Positions 19,162 to 26,512 of a DNA stretch of 45,870 bases are shown here, one piece after another. The notes below the pieces were generated by a model. That model saw only the letters and a program-made list of their open reading frames with translations. It was not told the origin of the DNA and did not search any database. The stretch comes from Desulfobulbus propionicus (lineage in GTDB: Bacteria; Desulfobacterota; Desulfobulbia; Desulfobulbales; Desulfobulbaceae): assembly GCA_002746685.1 (NCBI GenBank), contig PDQK01000037.1:1-45870 (forward strand). The letters run 5' to 3'. A program made the position numbers and the translations under genes. Each line of letters opens with the position of its first letter. The first letter of the stretch is position 1.

Positions 19162-19326
19162 ATGGCAAATTTGTTTATGCTGGCAGCGGCGATTGTTGTG
19201 GCGATTGTTGCTGGCAGGCTTCTGGTACAAAAGGCTGGTGATAACTGCACGCCCTGACTGCTGATGTATGGCTCCATAGGTGTGGGGCTCATAACCTTTC
19301 TCGCTTTGAGGGCGCTATTTTATTAA
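19162..19326 (+). pseudogene. Two-helix miniprotein frame interrupted by in-frame TGA
   Basis: ATG 19162 has AAGGAGAGG just upstream, overlapping the typA stop. It opens 31 codons with one hydrophobic helix (LFMLAAAIVVAIVAG) and ends at TGA 19255-19257 after NCTP. The same frame continues for 22 more codons with a second helix ([19 protein letters not shown]) to TAA 19324. Together they look like one 54-residue, two-helix membrane protein in which one codon, perhaps originally Trp TGG, is now TGA. Alternatives are readthrough (selenocysteine or other), or two products with restart at ATG 19264. The end overlaps the NUDIX gene by 4 bases. Confidence 0.5.
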
Positions 19327-19772
19327 CACTGGGTTACGTTCGGGCGTTCTCCGGTTGCCTTGAAGTGAAAATAATCGGCCACTATCTGAGCGTGGTCAAA
19401 GACCAGGTGGGGGAGATTCTCCCTGGTAAACACAGCTGCTTTGGCGGCATCGTCGGCACCAACAGGTTTCCCTGTGGCCGTTGCTATGAAAACCGTTGAG
19501 CTGTTGTGTTGGCGGGCGTCTCTGGATGGATCAGAGTAGGTATGCAATTGATGGGTGAGCGTTACCGCAAGCCCTGTTTCTTCTTCTGCCTCTCTTCTGG
19601 CAGCTGTTTCAAAGGATTCACCATAATCAACAAAACCGCCTGGCAGGGCCCAGCCAAGCGGTGCATTTTTTCGTTCTATCAGCACTATCCCACCCTCAAC
19701 TTCTATGATGATATCTACCGTGGGGGTCGGGTTTCTATATGCAGGGGGTGCTCCACATTTTGGGCAATGCAT
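19323..19772 (-). CDS. NUDIX hydrolase with N-terminal zinc-ribbon stub
   Basis: This 149-residue protein carries the Nudix box (GGFVDYGES, then [10 protein letters not shown]), the Mg-binding and catalytic signature for cleaving nucleoside diphosphates linked to other groups. The N-terminus MHCPKCG has one CxxC pair, which might be half of a metal site or a relic of a zinc ribbon. It is transcribed after the HAD gene with 10 bases between them. The substrate (8-oxo-dGTP, ADP-ribose or other) cannot be told from the sequence. Confidence 0.93.
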   Translation of the reverse strand: MHCPKCGAPPAYRNPTPTVDIIIEVEGGIVLIERKNAPLGWALPGGFVDYGESFETAARREAEEETGLAVTLTHQLHTYSDPSRDARQHNSSTVFIATATGKPVGADDAAKAAVFTRENLPHLVFDHAQIVADYFHFKATGERPNVTQC

Positions 19773-19782
19773 AGGCTATCCG

Positions 19783-20358
19783 TTATAAACACAGTTGTTT
19801 TATTTGCTGCCAGTTTTCTACTTTAGGCAGCCGAGTTTGGTACCTGTTCCATGGCTGGCTGAAGACAATGGACCTGATCCCTGCCTGCTCCAGTTGTTTG
19901 CAGGTTTCTGCCCGGTCATCAATAAAGTGGGACAGGTTGAGCTGCTGTACATGACGAGCCTTATCATCATGATCACCCATGGCAACCAAGTTCACCTTAT
20001 CCAGGAGCTGCCTGGGCATATGGAGTTGCATCCAACGCTGGACAGGGGCAGCCAGAGGGCGTGCGGTGATGATGTGTACTGGCGCAAGCGCACTGAATGC
20101 TTCCAGCACTGCAATGGCGTCCTCCATGGGCTTGAGCCCGGTTTCCACCGAATCTTCCAGAATCTGGGTAAAAATATCTTCCACTACCTGAACATCCATG
20201 TCCACACATTCCTCAATCTGGAAATGGGTGATCTGGTCCAGAGCAATATCGCAAAGAGCATGCTGCTCACAGGCAAGACGCAGAAATGCTTCGGCTGTGT
20301 CGGCGATTACACCGTCAAAATCAAAGCCTATCTGGCGAGGATGGATTTTGGCAGGCAT
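19783..20358 (-). CDS. HAD superfamily hydrolase (5'-nucleotidase-like)
   Basis: This 191-residue protein has HAD motif I DFDGV at 13-17, motif II IITAR, and motif IV HFIDDRAE. The small helical cap and the overall length resemble the deoxyribonucleotidase/NT5C-like group. A phosphatase role is likely; the substrate is unknown. It ends 10 bases before the NUDIX gene and starts 6 bases after the end of the NrfJ-like gene, so the three probably form one minus-strand unit. Confidence 0.88.
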   Translation of the reverse strand: MPAKIHPRQIGFDFDGVIADTAEAFLRLACEQHALCDIALDQITHFQIEECVDMDVQVVEDIFTQILEDSVETGLKPMEDAIAVLEAFSALAPVHIITARPLAAPVQRWMQLHMPRQLLDKVNLVAMGDHDDKARHVQQLNLSHFIDDRAETCKQLEQAGIRSIVFSQPWNRYQTRLPKVENWQQIKQLCL

Positions 20359-20364
20359 GGAGGT

Positions 20365-21180
20365 TTATTGCTTCAGCATGCCCTCTTCAATAATCACCGC
20401 ATATGAATAGCCCGCTCCAAAGTCACGGTTGGCATGAAGCGTGCCTGTGAAAGTAACCACAGCACCTTCTTCAGGAGTAGCTTGGGTCGTGATCACCAGG
20501 TCATGGGTGTTTTCCATGGGGCTGCCGGTTCCATCCTGAATATGGACCCAGTTACGGCCCATGATCATGGTGGATACCTTGACCACCTTACCGCGGATGA
20601 GAATCTGCTGCTGATCAAGCTCCTTTGCTTTGGCATAGCATTCTCCAACCGTGTAACTGTTCTCGCCTTGAGCCTTTGCAACAGAGATATCCATGGAAGG
20701 AACCATGGCTCCTAAACTACCAGGAGAACCTCCTGTTGGCTCAGAAGGCATCACTGCCTGGCTGTTATGCTGCTGCTCAGCCTGCAGGGCTGCTGCAAAG
20801 CTTGAATCCTGTGGTGCTGCAGTCTGCTTGGCCTTTGGTTTGTGAGGGTTCATCATCACCGCACTGCCAACCAGGCCAGGGGAAAAGATGATAGACGGAA
20901 AGGTCCGATTCAGGGTTTTGGAGGAAAAATCCTTCATTTCCATGCCTGGTAAACAGTGCACCTCCTGCCCTTTCTCTACTTTGGTTTCCGGGATAGCCAC
21001 CCACACAGGCTCTTTTCCTGCATCCAGCTTGAGGTAGGTGTACCCTCCTGTATTCATGGTCTCTATAATAGTACCTTTTATGCCGCCTTCAGCTGCATGG
21101 GGTGAAGATGGTGCTTTGGGCATGGTGAATGCTGTTACTGGAAGCAATACAATTAAACAAAAAAGGCAGTAACGAATCAT
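20365..21180 (-). CDS. Exported NrfJ-like protein with a second OB-fold-like domain
   Basis: This 271-residue protein has a signal peptide (1-18). Residues about 30-95 (GTIIETMNTGGYTYLKLDAGKE, then LPGMEMKDFSSKTLNRTF) resemble NrfJ-type proteins found near cytochrome c nitrite reductase genes. A Gln/Pro-rich linker of about 70 residues follows. The last 90 residues (ILIRGKVVKVSTMIMGRNWV, then IQDGTG) look like an OB-fold domain of the nucleotide- or ligand-binding kind. Function is unknown and a periplasmic location is likely. No nrf genes lie in the window. Confidence 0.8.
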   Translation of the reverse strand: MIRYCLFCLIVLLPVTAFTMPKAPSSPHAAEGGIKGTIIETMNTGGYTYLKLDAGKEPVWVAIPETKVEKGQEVHCLPGMEMKDFSSKTLNRTFPSIIFSPGLVGSAVMMNPHKPKAKQTAAPQDSSFAAALQAEQQHNSQAVMPSEPTGGSPGSLGAMVPSMDISVAKAQGENSYTVGECYAKAKELDQQQILIRGKVVKVSTMIMGRNWVHIQDGTGSPMENTHDLVITTQATPEEGAVVTFTGTLHANRDFGAGYSYAVIIEEGMLKQ

Positions 21181-21276
21181 CGTATCAGGTCTCCGAATGT
21201 AGGTAATCTGGATGTGTTAAGGGGTAAGACAGCTCATAAGTAATAAGGAAAGACCAGGTCGTTGTCAATGGGATAC

Positions 21277-21801
21277 TCAGATTCCAAGCTGTTGCAGAAA
21301 AGTATCAATGGTTTGTGCCCAAACCTGGTATCCGTGGGTGCTCAGGTGGACCTGGTCATTGAGAAACCCTGGCTTGGTAATGGGTAAACAATACATGTTA
21401 AATGGTACGACCATATCCAGAAAATGACAATTTTCGACCTGCTCTGTGACCTCCTGCAACTGGTTGTTCACTTGCTCAAGCTCCAGGGGCGAAACAATGG
21501 ACATGGGAAACAGTGAACAGACAATGATGGGACAGCTCGTGTAAAAGTCACGGATGATAGGCAGCATACTGGAATAAACAGAGGGGAAGTGGGGAAAACC
21601 AAGTAAAAGATTATTGGTTCCGGAGTGGAGTATCACCCCGTCTGGATTGGCGTGGCCAATGAGTTCCGGGGGCAGTCTTCCTGCTAGCCCTTCTGTGGTT
21701 TCGCCTGCCATGCCACGGTTGATGGTTTTGTAGTTAGGGAGCAGGGTGTCCCACTCGCCCCATTCCACCAGGGAGTCGCCGAGCAGTAGTAATGTCTTCA
21801 T
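21277..21801 (-). CDS. SGNH/GDSL-type esterase
   Basis: This 174-residue hydrolase has the nucleophile motif GDS at 8-10, the oxyanion Gly/Asn in GMAGE and GTNN, and the C-terminal Asp/His pair in NDQVHLS. There is no signal peptide, so it should be cytoplasmic. Family members are esterases, acyl-CoA thioesterases or lipases; the substrate is not predictable here. It follows glgX on the same strand with a 10-base gap. Confidence 0.92.
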   Translation of the reverse strand: MKTLLLLGDSLVEWGEWDTLLPNYKTINRGMAGETTEGLAGRLPPELIGHANPDGVILHSGTNNLLLGFPHFPSVYSSMLPIIRDFYTSCPIIVCSLFPMSIVSPLELEQVNNQLQEVTEQVENCHFLDMVVPFNMYCLPITKPGFLNDQVHLSTHGYQVWAQTIDTFLQQLGI

Positions 21802-21811
21802 GGGTCATTCC

Positions 21812-23911
21812 TTATGAGATTGGGGATGATTGCAACACAATGCATCCCATATTGTGCACTGGTACCTTGGTTTTGTTTTTCACCACCGGAGCAGCGGTGA
21901 GTGTACGGTAATCATGGGGCCCAGTCAGGCCCGTATCAATAATTTTCTTCCATATCCGTTGCTCTGAACGCCTTGGCGGAGAGGGAATGGAGAAGGTGGC
22001 CGCTTGATCGACCTGAGCGTTGAGCATAACATAAAAGTCATCATCTTGCTCTTCAAGGAGAGAACCATTAAGCATAAAGCTCAGGCAGCGGCTTTCGTGT
22101 GACCAGTCGGGCTGATCAGGTGTGGGGCCGTGCCAGCTTATTTCTTGTTGGTGCGAGGGCTCAGAACTGTTCTGTGCCATAAAAAAGGTGTCTCTGCGGA
22201 AAATATGATGAGTCTTGCGCAAATGGATGAGCCCTTTTACAAAGCGGAACAGGGTGGTATTGTGTTTGAGGAGGTTCCAGTCAACCCAGCTGGTTTCATT
22301 ATCCTGGCACCACGCATTGTTATTCCCTCCCTGGCTTCTGCCAAACTCATCTCCTGCCACCAGCATGGGCACCCCCTGAGATAACATCAGGATTGTCAAC
22401 ATGGTTTTGCATCGTCTTGAGCGCAGTTTGAGGATGTTTGTATCCGTTGTTGGCCCTTCAGCGCCACTGTTCCAGCTCATGTTGTGGTTATCTCCGTCAC
22501 GATTATCTTCCCCGTTTTTCCGGTTATGTTTTTCGTTGTAGCTCACCAGATCAGCCAGGGTAAACCCGTCGTGGCTGGTGATGAAGTTAATCGAGTTGTA
22601 CGGATAACGGTTGTTATGCTGATAGAGGTCTGAGCTGCCGGCAATGCGGGTGGCCAGTGCCGAAACCATACCAGGATGGCTGCACATAAATGAGCGCACG
22701 TCATCTCTGAATTTACCATTCCACTCTGCCCAGCGATGGTGGGTGGAAAAGCTGCCTACCTGGTACAAGCCAGCCGCATCCCAGGCTTCTGCAATGATTT
22801 TGGTCTTTGCCAGCACCGGGTCCTCGGCAATTAACTCCACCATCGGAGGGTTGGTCAATACAGTACCACTTGCGTCTCGCCCCAGGATGGATGCCAGGTC
22901 AAAACGAAATCCATCCACATGCATTTCAACGACCCACCAGCGCAGGGCATCAATGATTAATTTTCGTACAATGGGATGGTTGCAGTTACAGGTGTTGCCG
23001 CAGCCGGAGAAATTCAGATAGGTGCGGGTCCAGGGATCAAGCAGGTAGTAGATGGTATTGTCAATCCCCCTGAAGCTGGTGGTTGCGCCGTCATAATCAC
23101 CTTCAGCCGTGTGGTTGTAGACAATATCCAGAATCACTTCGATTCCTTCCTTGTGGAGCGCTTTCACCATATCCCGAAATTCATTGATGGGGTTTGATGG
23201 CTCGCTGCAATATGCGGATTTTGGCGCAAAAAAAGAAAGGGGACTGTATCCCCAGTAGTTTTTGAGCGGCTCACCTGTATCTGGATCTACAAAGATGGAT
23301 TCATTTTCGTTGAATTCGGTGACTGGCATGAGCTCAACAGCCGTGATACCGAGCTCTTTGAGGTAATCAATTTTTTCTGTGACCCCTTTAAAAGTCCCCG
23401 GAGCAGTAACACCTGCGCTCGTGTGGTTGGTGAAACCACGGACATGCATCTCGTAGATGATGGAATCTTTAAGCTTGATATTAAGCGGCCTGTCTCCGTT
23501 CCAGTCATACCCTGGTCCCTGAACCCGGCAACAAGGCTGCTTACCCAGCCCCTGCCAGTTATCCCCCCAGTAACCAGAGCGGAGCTCTTGAGCATAGGGG
23601 TCCAGCAGGATGAGCGAGTCATCATAGGCGTGGCCACTTTTGTTGCGATCATAGGGCCCTGCGATGCGATAGCCATAGTAAAAAGGGGGCTCCAGGCCAG
23701 TGAGCAGGATGTGCCAGATGTCGCCGGTTTTATTGATCTGGTTATCAAAAGGTATCTCCAGTTGCTCTTGTTTTTTTCCCTTTTTGATGTCCAAAACAAG
23801 AATTACAGAGTCAGCGTTTCTGGAAAAGAGGGCAAAATTTATCCCCTCTGCTGTTTGGGTAGGGCCTAAAGGAATGGGGCGGCCAGCAGCCATCGCGAGA
23901 GTTTTTTTCAT
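21812..23911 (-). CDS. glgX: Glycogen debranching enzyme GlgX (isoamylase type)
   Basis: This 699-residue GH13 enzyme has an N-terminal CBM48 domain (PLGPTQTAEGINFALFSRNA) and a catalytic barrel with VDGFRFDLASILGRD (nucleophile Asp), IIAEAWDAAG (acid Glu) and FITSHDGFTLADLVSYN, plus a short C-terminal beta domain. It hydrolyses alpha-1,6 branches of glycogen limit dextrin. Length fits GlgX. No other glycogen genes are adjacent. Confidence 0.96.
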   Translation of the reverse strand: MKKTLAMAAGRPIPLGPTQTAEGINFALFSRNADSVILVLDIKKGKKQEQLEIPFDNQINKTGDIWHILLTGLEPPFYYGYRIAGPYDRNKSGHAYDDSLILLDPYAQELRSGYWGDNWQGLGKQPCCRVQGPGYDWNGDRPLNIKLKDSIIYEMHVRGFTNHTSAGVTAPGTFKGVTEKIDYLKELGITAVELMPVTEFNENESIFVDPDTGEPLKNYWGYSPLSFFAPKSAYCSEPSNPINEFRDMVKALHKEGIEVILDIVYNHTAEGDYDGATTSFRGIDNTIYYLLDPWTRTYLNFSGCGNTCNCNHPIVRKLIIDALRWWVVEMHVDGFRFDLASILGRDASGTVLTNPPMVELIAEDPVLAKTKIIAEAWDAAGLYQVGSFSTHHRWAEWNGKFRDDVRSFMCSHPGMVSALATRIAGSSDLYQHNNRYPYNSINFITSHDGFTLADLVSYNEKHNRKNGEDNRDGDNHNMSWNSGAEGPTTDTNILKLRSRRCKTMLTILMLSQGVPMLVAGDEFGRSQGGNNNAWCQDNETSWVDWNLLKHNTTLFRFVKGLIHLRKTHHIFRRDTFFMAQNSSEPSHQQEISWHGPTPDQPDWSHESRCLSFMLNGSLLEEQDDDFYVMLNAQVDQAATFSIPSPPRRSEQRIWKKIIDTGLTGPHDYRTLTAAPVVKNKTKVPVHNMGCIVLQSSPIS

Positions 23912-24014
23912 AACTTGACCTGATAATAATAATCATTATATTTAAAAACATGGGCCATTCTTAAACCTACTTTACATGGTTTTCACTTTTTTAAAATCTT
24001 TATAGGGGACGTAT

Positions 24015-24947
24015 ATGGGACTGTTCAAAAAACTTCAAATTCCAGGACTGCCAACCGTTGATTGGGAAATGACACCGGAGTACACCTTTGGAACATTTGA
24101 AAGTTGGGGAGGAGTTGAACGGGTACGAAGTGGGAAAGAGCGCATCTATTACTTCTTTATTGATGCATGGGGAGAGCCGGCACGGCTTTGTCTTATGGAA
24201 CGGGGGATTAAACATGCCCAGGTGGTAGCCGAAATTTTAGCTCCCCAGGAGCTTATTGATGAGTGTGTGCAGGAGCAGGGCAAGGTGGCCATGTTTGAAC
24301 GAACCCACCCAATCAATGAGAAATTGAAACAGTGGCTCATGGATAACGTCATTGAAACAGAAGATGAATCAAAAATTGTTCCCCTTGAAGATGAGCATGC
24401 TGAAAGGCTTGGACCTTCAGGACTTGATCCTGCGGATCAGGTAACCGCTGAAAAAACAATATCCTTGCCTGAGCAGGGTGGTGAACTCAGTGAAGAAGAT
24501 GTGGTGGCGCTGATAAATGAGTATGATCTGGTGGATCATGAGCGGAGCCCGGAAGGGAACTATGAGGCCTGCCTGGCCGACAGGGGAGATGGCTTGACTG
24601 TTGTGGATAAAACAACAGGTCTTATATGGCAGCGAGAAGGTATTGATATTATGAGCCATCGCTCCATGAAAAAAAATGTGGAAAAACATAATCAGGAAAA
24701 ATTTGGAGGCTATGATGACTGGCGTTTGCCCTCCATGGCGGAAGCCCTTTCCCTGATGAGAAGAGAGAAAAACGCAAAGGATCAGTACATTCATCCCTGC
24801 TTCTCATCCCTGCAACCGTTTATTTTTGTAAACGCTACCCGTAAACCAGGGGGCTATTGGTTTGTTGATTATAAGCATGGGCGCGCCTTTTGGGCATCGG
24901 GGACCATTCCTGGTGGTTTTGGTCGCTTGTGTAGAAAAGAAAAATAG
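24015..24947 (+). CDS. Protein with C-terminal Lcl (DUF1566) domain and unfamiliar N-terminal domain
   Basis: This 310-residue protein lacks a signal peptide. Residues about 190-308 form an Lcl/DUF1566 domain (VDKTTGLIWQREG, then GGYDDWRLPSMAEALSLM, ending GFGRLCR). Such domains occur in surface and sulfated-polysaccharide-binding proteins, and also in cytoplasmic proteins. The N-terminal 115 residues (YYFFIDAWGEPARLCLMERG in the middle) look like a compact separate domain I do not recognise, joined by an acidic linker. Its role is unknown. Confidence 0.8.
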   Translation: MGLFKKLQIPGLPTVDWEMTPEYTFGTFESWGGVERVRSGKERIYYFFIDAWGEPARLCLMERGIKHAQVVAEILAPQELIDECVQEQGKVAMFERTHPINEKLKQWLMDNVIETEDESKIVPLEDEHAERLGPSGLDPADQVTAEKTISLPEQGGELSEEDVVALINEYDLVDHERSPEGNYEACLADRGDGLTVVDKTTGLIWQREGIDIMSHRSMKKNVEKHNQEKFGGYDDWRLPSMAEALSLMRREKNAKDQYIHPCFSSLQPFIFVNATRKPGGYWFVDYKHGRAFWASGTIPGGFGRLCRKEK

Positions 24948-25041
24948 GAAACCCAAAAAAGCTGTTGCTTCATACGCTATCCTGTGGCTATTATAGAACT
25001 GTCAAGGTTCTTCTAATAACTTTTGCTGGGAGTTGTGTCTT

Positions 25042-25416
25042 TTGAAGCGAATATTAGTTGCAGATGATGAAAAGCAGATTCGTACAATGTTGACACAGAT
25101 GCTTGAGCAGGAAGGGTACGAAGTGCACACTGCCGAGAATGGTGAAGATGGGTTGGCATTGGTAGGGAAGTATTCCTTTGATCTGGTTATTACCGACATG
25201 ATCATGCCCGTGAAAGATGGACTCAAGTTTATCATGGAGCTGATTCGTGACTACCCCGAGACGAGTATTTTGGCCATTTCAGGTGGTGGAGCCATCAAGG
25301 CTGAACGTTATTTGACCATGGCAGGGTATCTTGGTGATATTGCCACCCTGGAAAAGCCCTTTAAGCGAGAGGCAATTCTTTCATTGATCTCCCAGCAGTT
25401 AGAGAAAAAGAAATAA
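25042..25416 (+). CDS. Stand-alone response regulator receiver domain (CheY-like)
   Basis: This 124-residue single receiver domain has the acidic pair in ADDEK, phospho-acceptor Asp in LVITDMIMPVKDG, and Lys in TLEKPFKR. There is no output domain, so it must signal through protein contacts. The frame can start at TTG 25033, but GGGAG at 25028-25032 would then touch the start codon. TTG 25042 (KRILVADDE) has a 9-base spacing and fits the usual receiver N-terminus. No histidine kinase is adjacent. Confidence 0.9.
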   Translation: MKRILVADDEKQIRTMLTQMLEQEGYEVHTAENGEDGLALVGKYSFDLVITDMIMPVKDGLKFIMELIRDYPETSILAISGGGAIKAERYLTMAGYLGDIATLEKPFKREAILSLISQQLEKKK

Positions 25417-25500
25417 CGATTGTACGTACTCACAGCTCACCCAGGGAGTTACCCACCCGCTGAGAAGTTCCTACCGATTAGAGCTTGAATATGAGGAAAA

Positions 25501-25526
25501 AGCCTGCACTGTTGCAGGCTTTTTTT
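25501..25526 (+). terminator. Rho-independent terminator after the receiver gene
   Basis: An 8-bp perfect stem AGCCTGCA/TGCAGGCT with loop CTGT is preceded by A-rich sequence and followed by a T7 run. It could work in both directions. Confidence 0.9.
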
Positions 25527-25527
25527 G

Positions 25528-25549
25528 TTTGCCCGGCATGGCGGGCAAA
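25528..25549. repeat. Second hairpin directly after the terminator
   Basis: An 8-bp perfect stem TTTGCCCG/CGGGCAAA with loop GCATGG starts two bases after the T-run of the preceding terminator. Its purpose is unclear; it may be part of the repeat-rich stretch that follows. Confidence 0.5.
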
Positions 25550-25559
25550 CCCAGCCTAC

Positions 25560-25930
25560 GTGAGAAAAAAAGGGCAGGGTAAAATTACCCTCATCATCCT
25601 TGGATGTTATACTGAAAAGAGGCTGATTAAACACTATTCAAGCAGTTAAAGAAAAAGAGAACGGTCGATCCTGCAATGGGGATTACGACCATGGCGGAAG
25701 AATTGATTGTATTTTACTCGGCCCCCTTTTGTTCGACGGTTGAACTGCTCATCATTATCGACTAAACCACCAAACTCGGTTACCCCCGTACTGGTAGTCG
25801 GAACCGGTTGGGTGTCCTTTTGGTTACTTTTGGACAAGCAAAAGTAATGTTTACTCAACTTCTTTTAAGCGCACACTTCAAAGACAATCAGGTTACTTTT
25901 ACTCTACCCCCCTGTTACCCACAGATTCTT
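25560..25930. repeat. Repeat-rich intergenic stretch without a convincing gene
   Basis: Three related 20-base words lie here: copy A plus strand 25571-25590 (core GGGCAGGGTAAAATTACCC), copy D minus strand 25711-25730 (core GGGGCCGAGTAAAATAC) and copy B minus strand 25890-25914 (core GGGGTAGAGTAAAAGTAACC). A fourth, copy C, lies after the DUF4019 gene. An independent inverted repeat TTACTTTT/AAAAGTAA with loop GGACAAGC is at 25824-25847. Similar GC-rich plus GTAAAATTA words are familiar near REP-type repeats, but no transposase gene is visible. Confidence 0.6.
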
Positions 25931-25957
25931 CAGAAGAGCCAAACAAGGAGGCAAAAA

Positions 25958-26380
25958 ATGAACAAAAGAATAATCGCTGTATGTGTAATGACAATTCTAT
26001 TTTTAGGAACAAATGCCGTCAGCAAAGTTACGTCTGAAGAGGAAATGTCGTTGGCAAATGCAAAAAATTGGTTGGCAATTATAGATAACGGAGAATATGC
26101 AAAAAGTTGGGATGGCGCATCCAATATTTTCAAAAATGCTCTCACATCAGATATGTGGGAAGAATCGTTGTCGGCCATAAGAAAACCTCTTGGCCAATTA
26201 ATTTCGAGAAAAATGCTGAAACAGCAATATCATTCTTCATTACCAGGCGTGCCTCCTGGTAGTTATTTTGTGATACAGTTTTCTACCAAATTTGAGAATA
26301 AAGAAAATGTGGTAGAGACAATTACAATGGCAAAAGAAAAGGATGGCACGTGGAAGTCAGCTGGCTATTTTATAAAATAA
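25958..26380 (+). CDS. DUF4019 exported protein
   Basis: This 140-residue protein has a signal peptide (1-21, cleavage near NAVS). The body matches DUF4019: WLAIIDNGEYAKSWDGAS, then RKPLGQLISRK, LPGVPPGSYFVIQF and a final AGYFIK. Function is unknown; such proteins are periplasmic with an NTF2/cystatin-like look. The frame is open from 25808, but AAGGAGG at 25945-25951 sets ATG 25958 as the start. Base use is more AT-rich than in its neighbours, and it lies between inverted copies (B and C) of a short repeat, which suggests acquisition or mobility. Confidence 0.85.
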   Translation: MNKRIIAVCVMTILFLGTNAVSKVTSEEEMSLANAKNWLAIIDNGEYAKSWDGASNIFKNALTSDMWEESLSAIRKPLGQLISRKMLKQQYHSSLPGVPPGSYFVIQFSTKFENKENVVETITMAKEKDGTWKSAGYFIK

Positions 26381-26393
26381 GTGGAAAGAAAAA

Positions 26394-26416
26394 GGGGCAG
26401 AGTACAATTAACCTGC
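26394..26416 (+). repeat. Copy C of the GGGGCAGAGTA repeat
   Basis: The core GGGGCAGAGTACAATTAACC starts 15 bases after the DUF4019 stop. It is about 85% identical to copy B on the opposite strand upstream of the gene. Confidence 0.55.
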
Positions 26417-26512
26417 TTGTATTTCTCCGAGACCCGTTACATCTCAACTGTAGAGAATACCCCTGAAGCTCAGGCTCCATGATTGGTTACATCCTACCAC
26501 GCAGGTAGCCCG

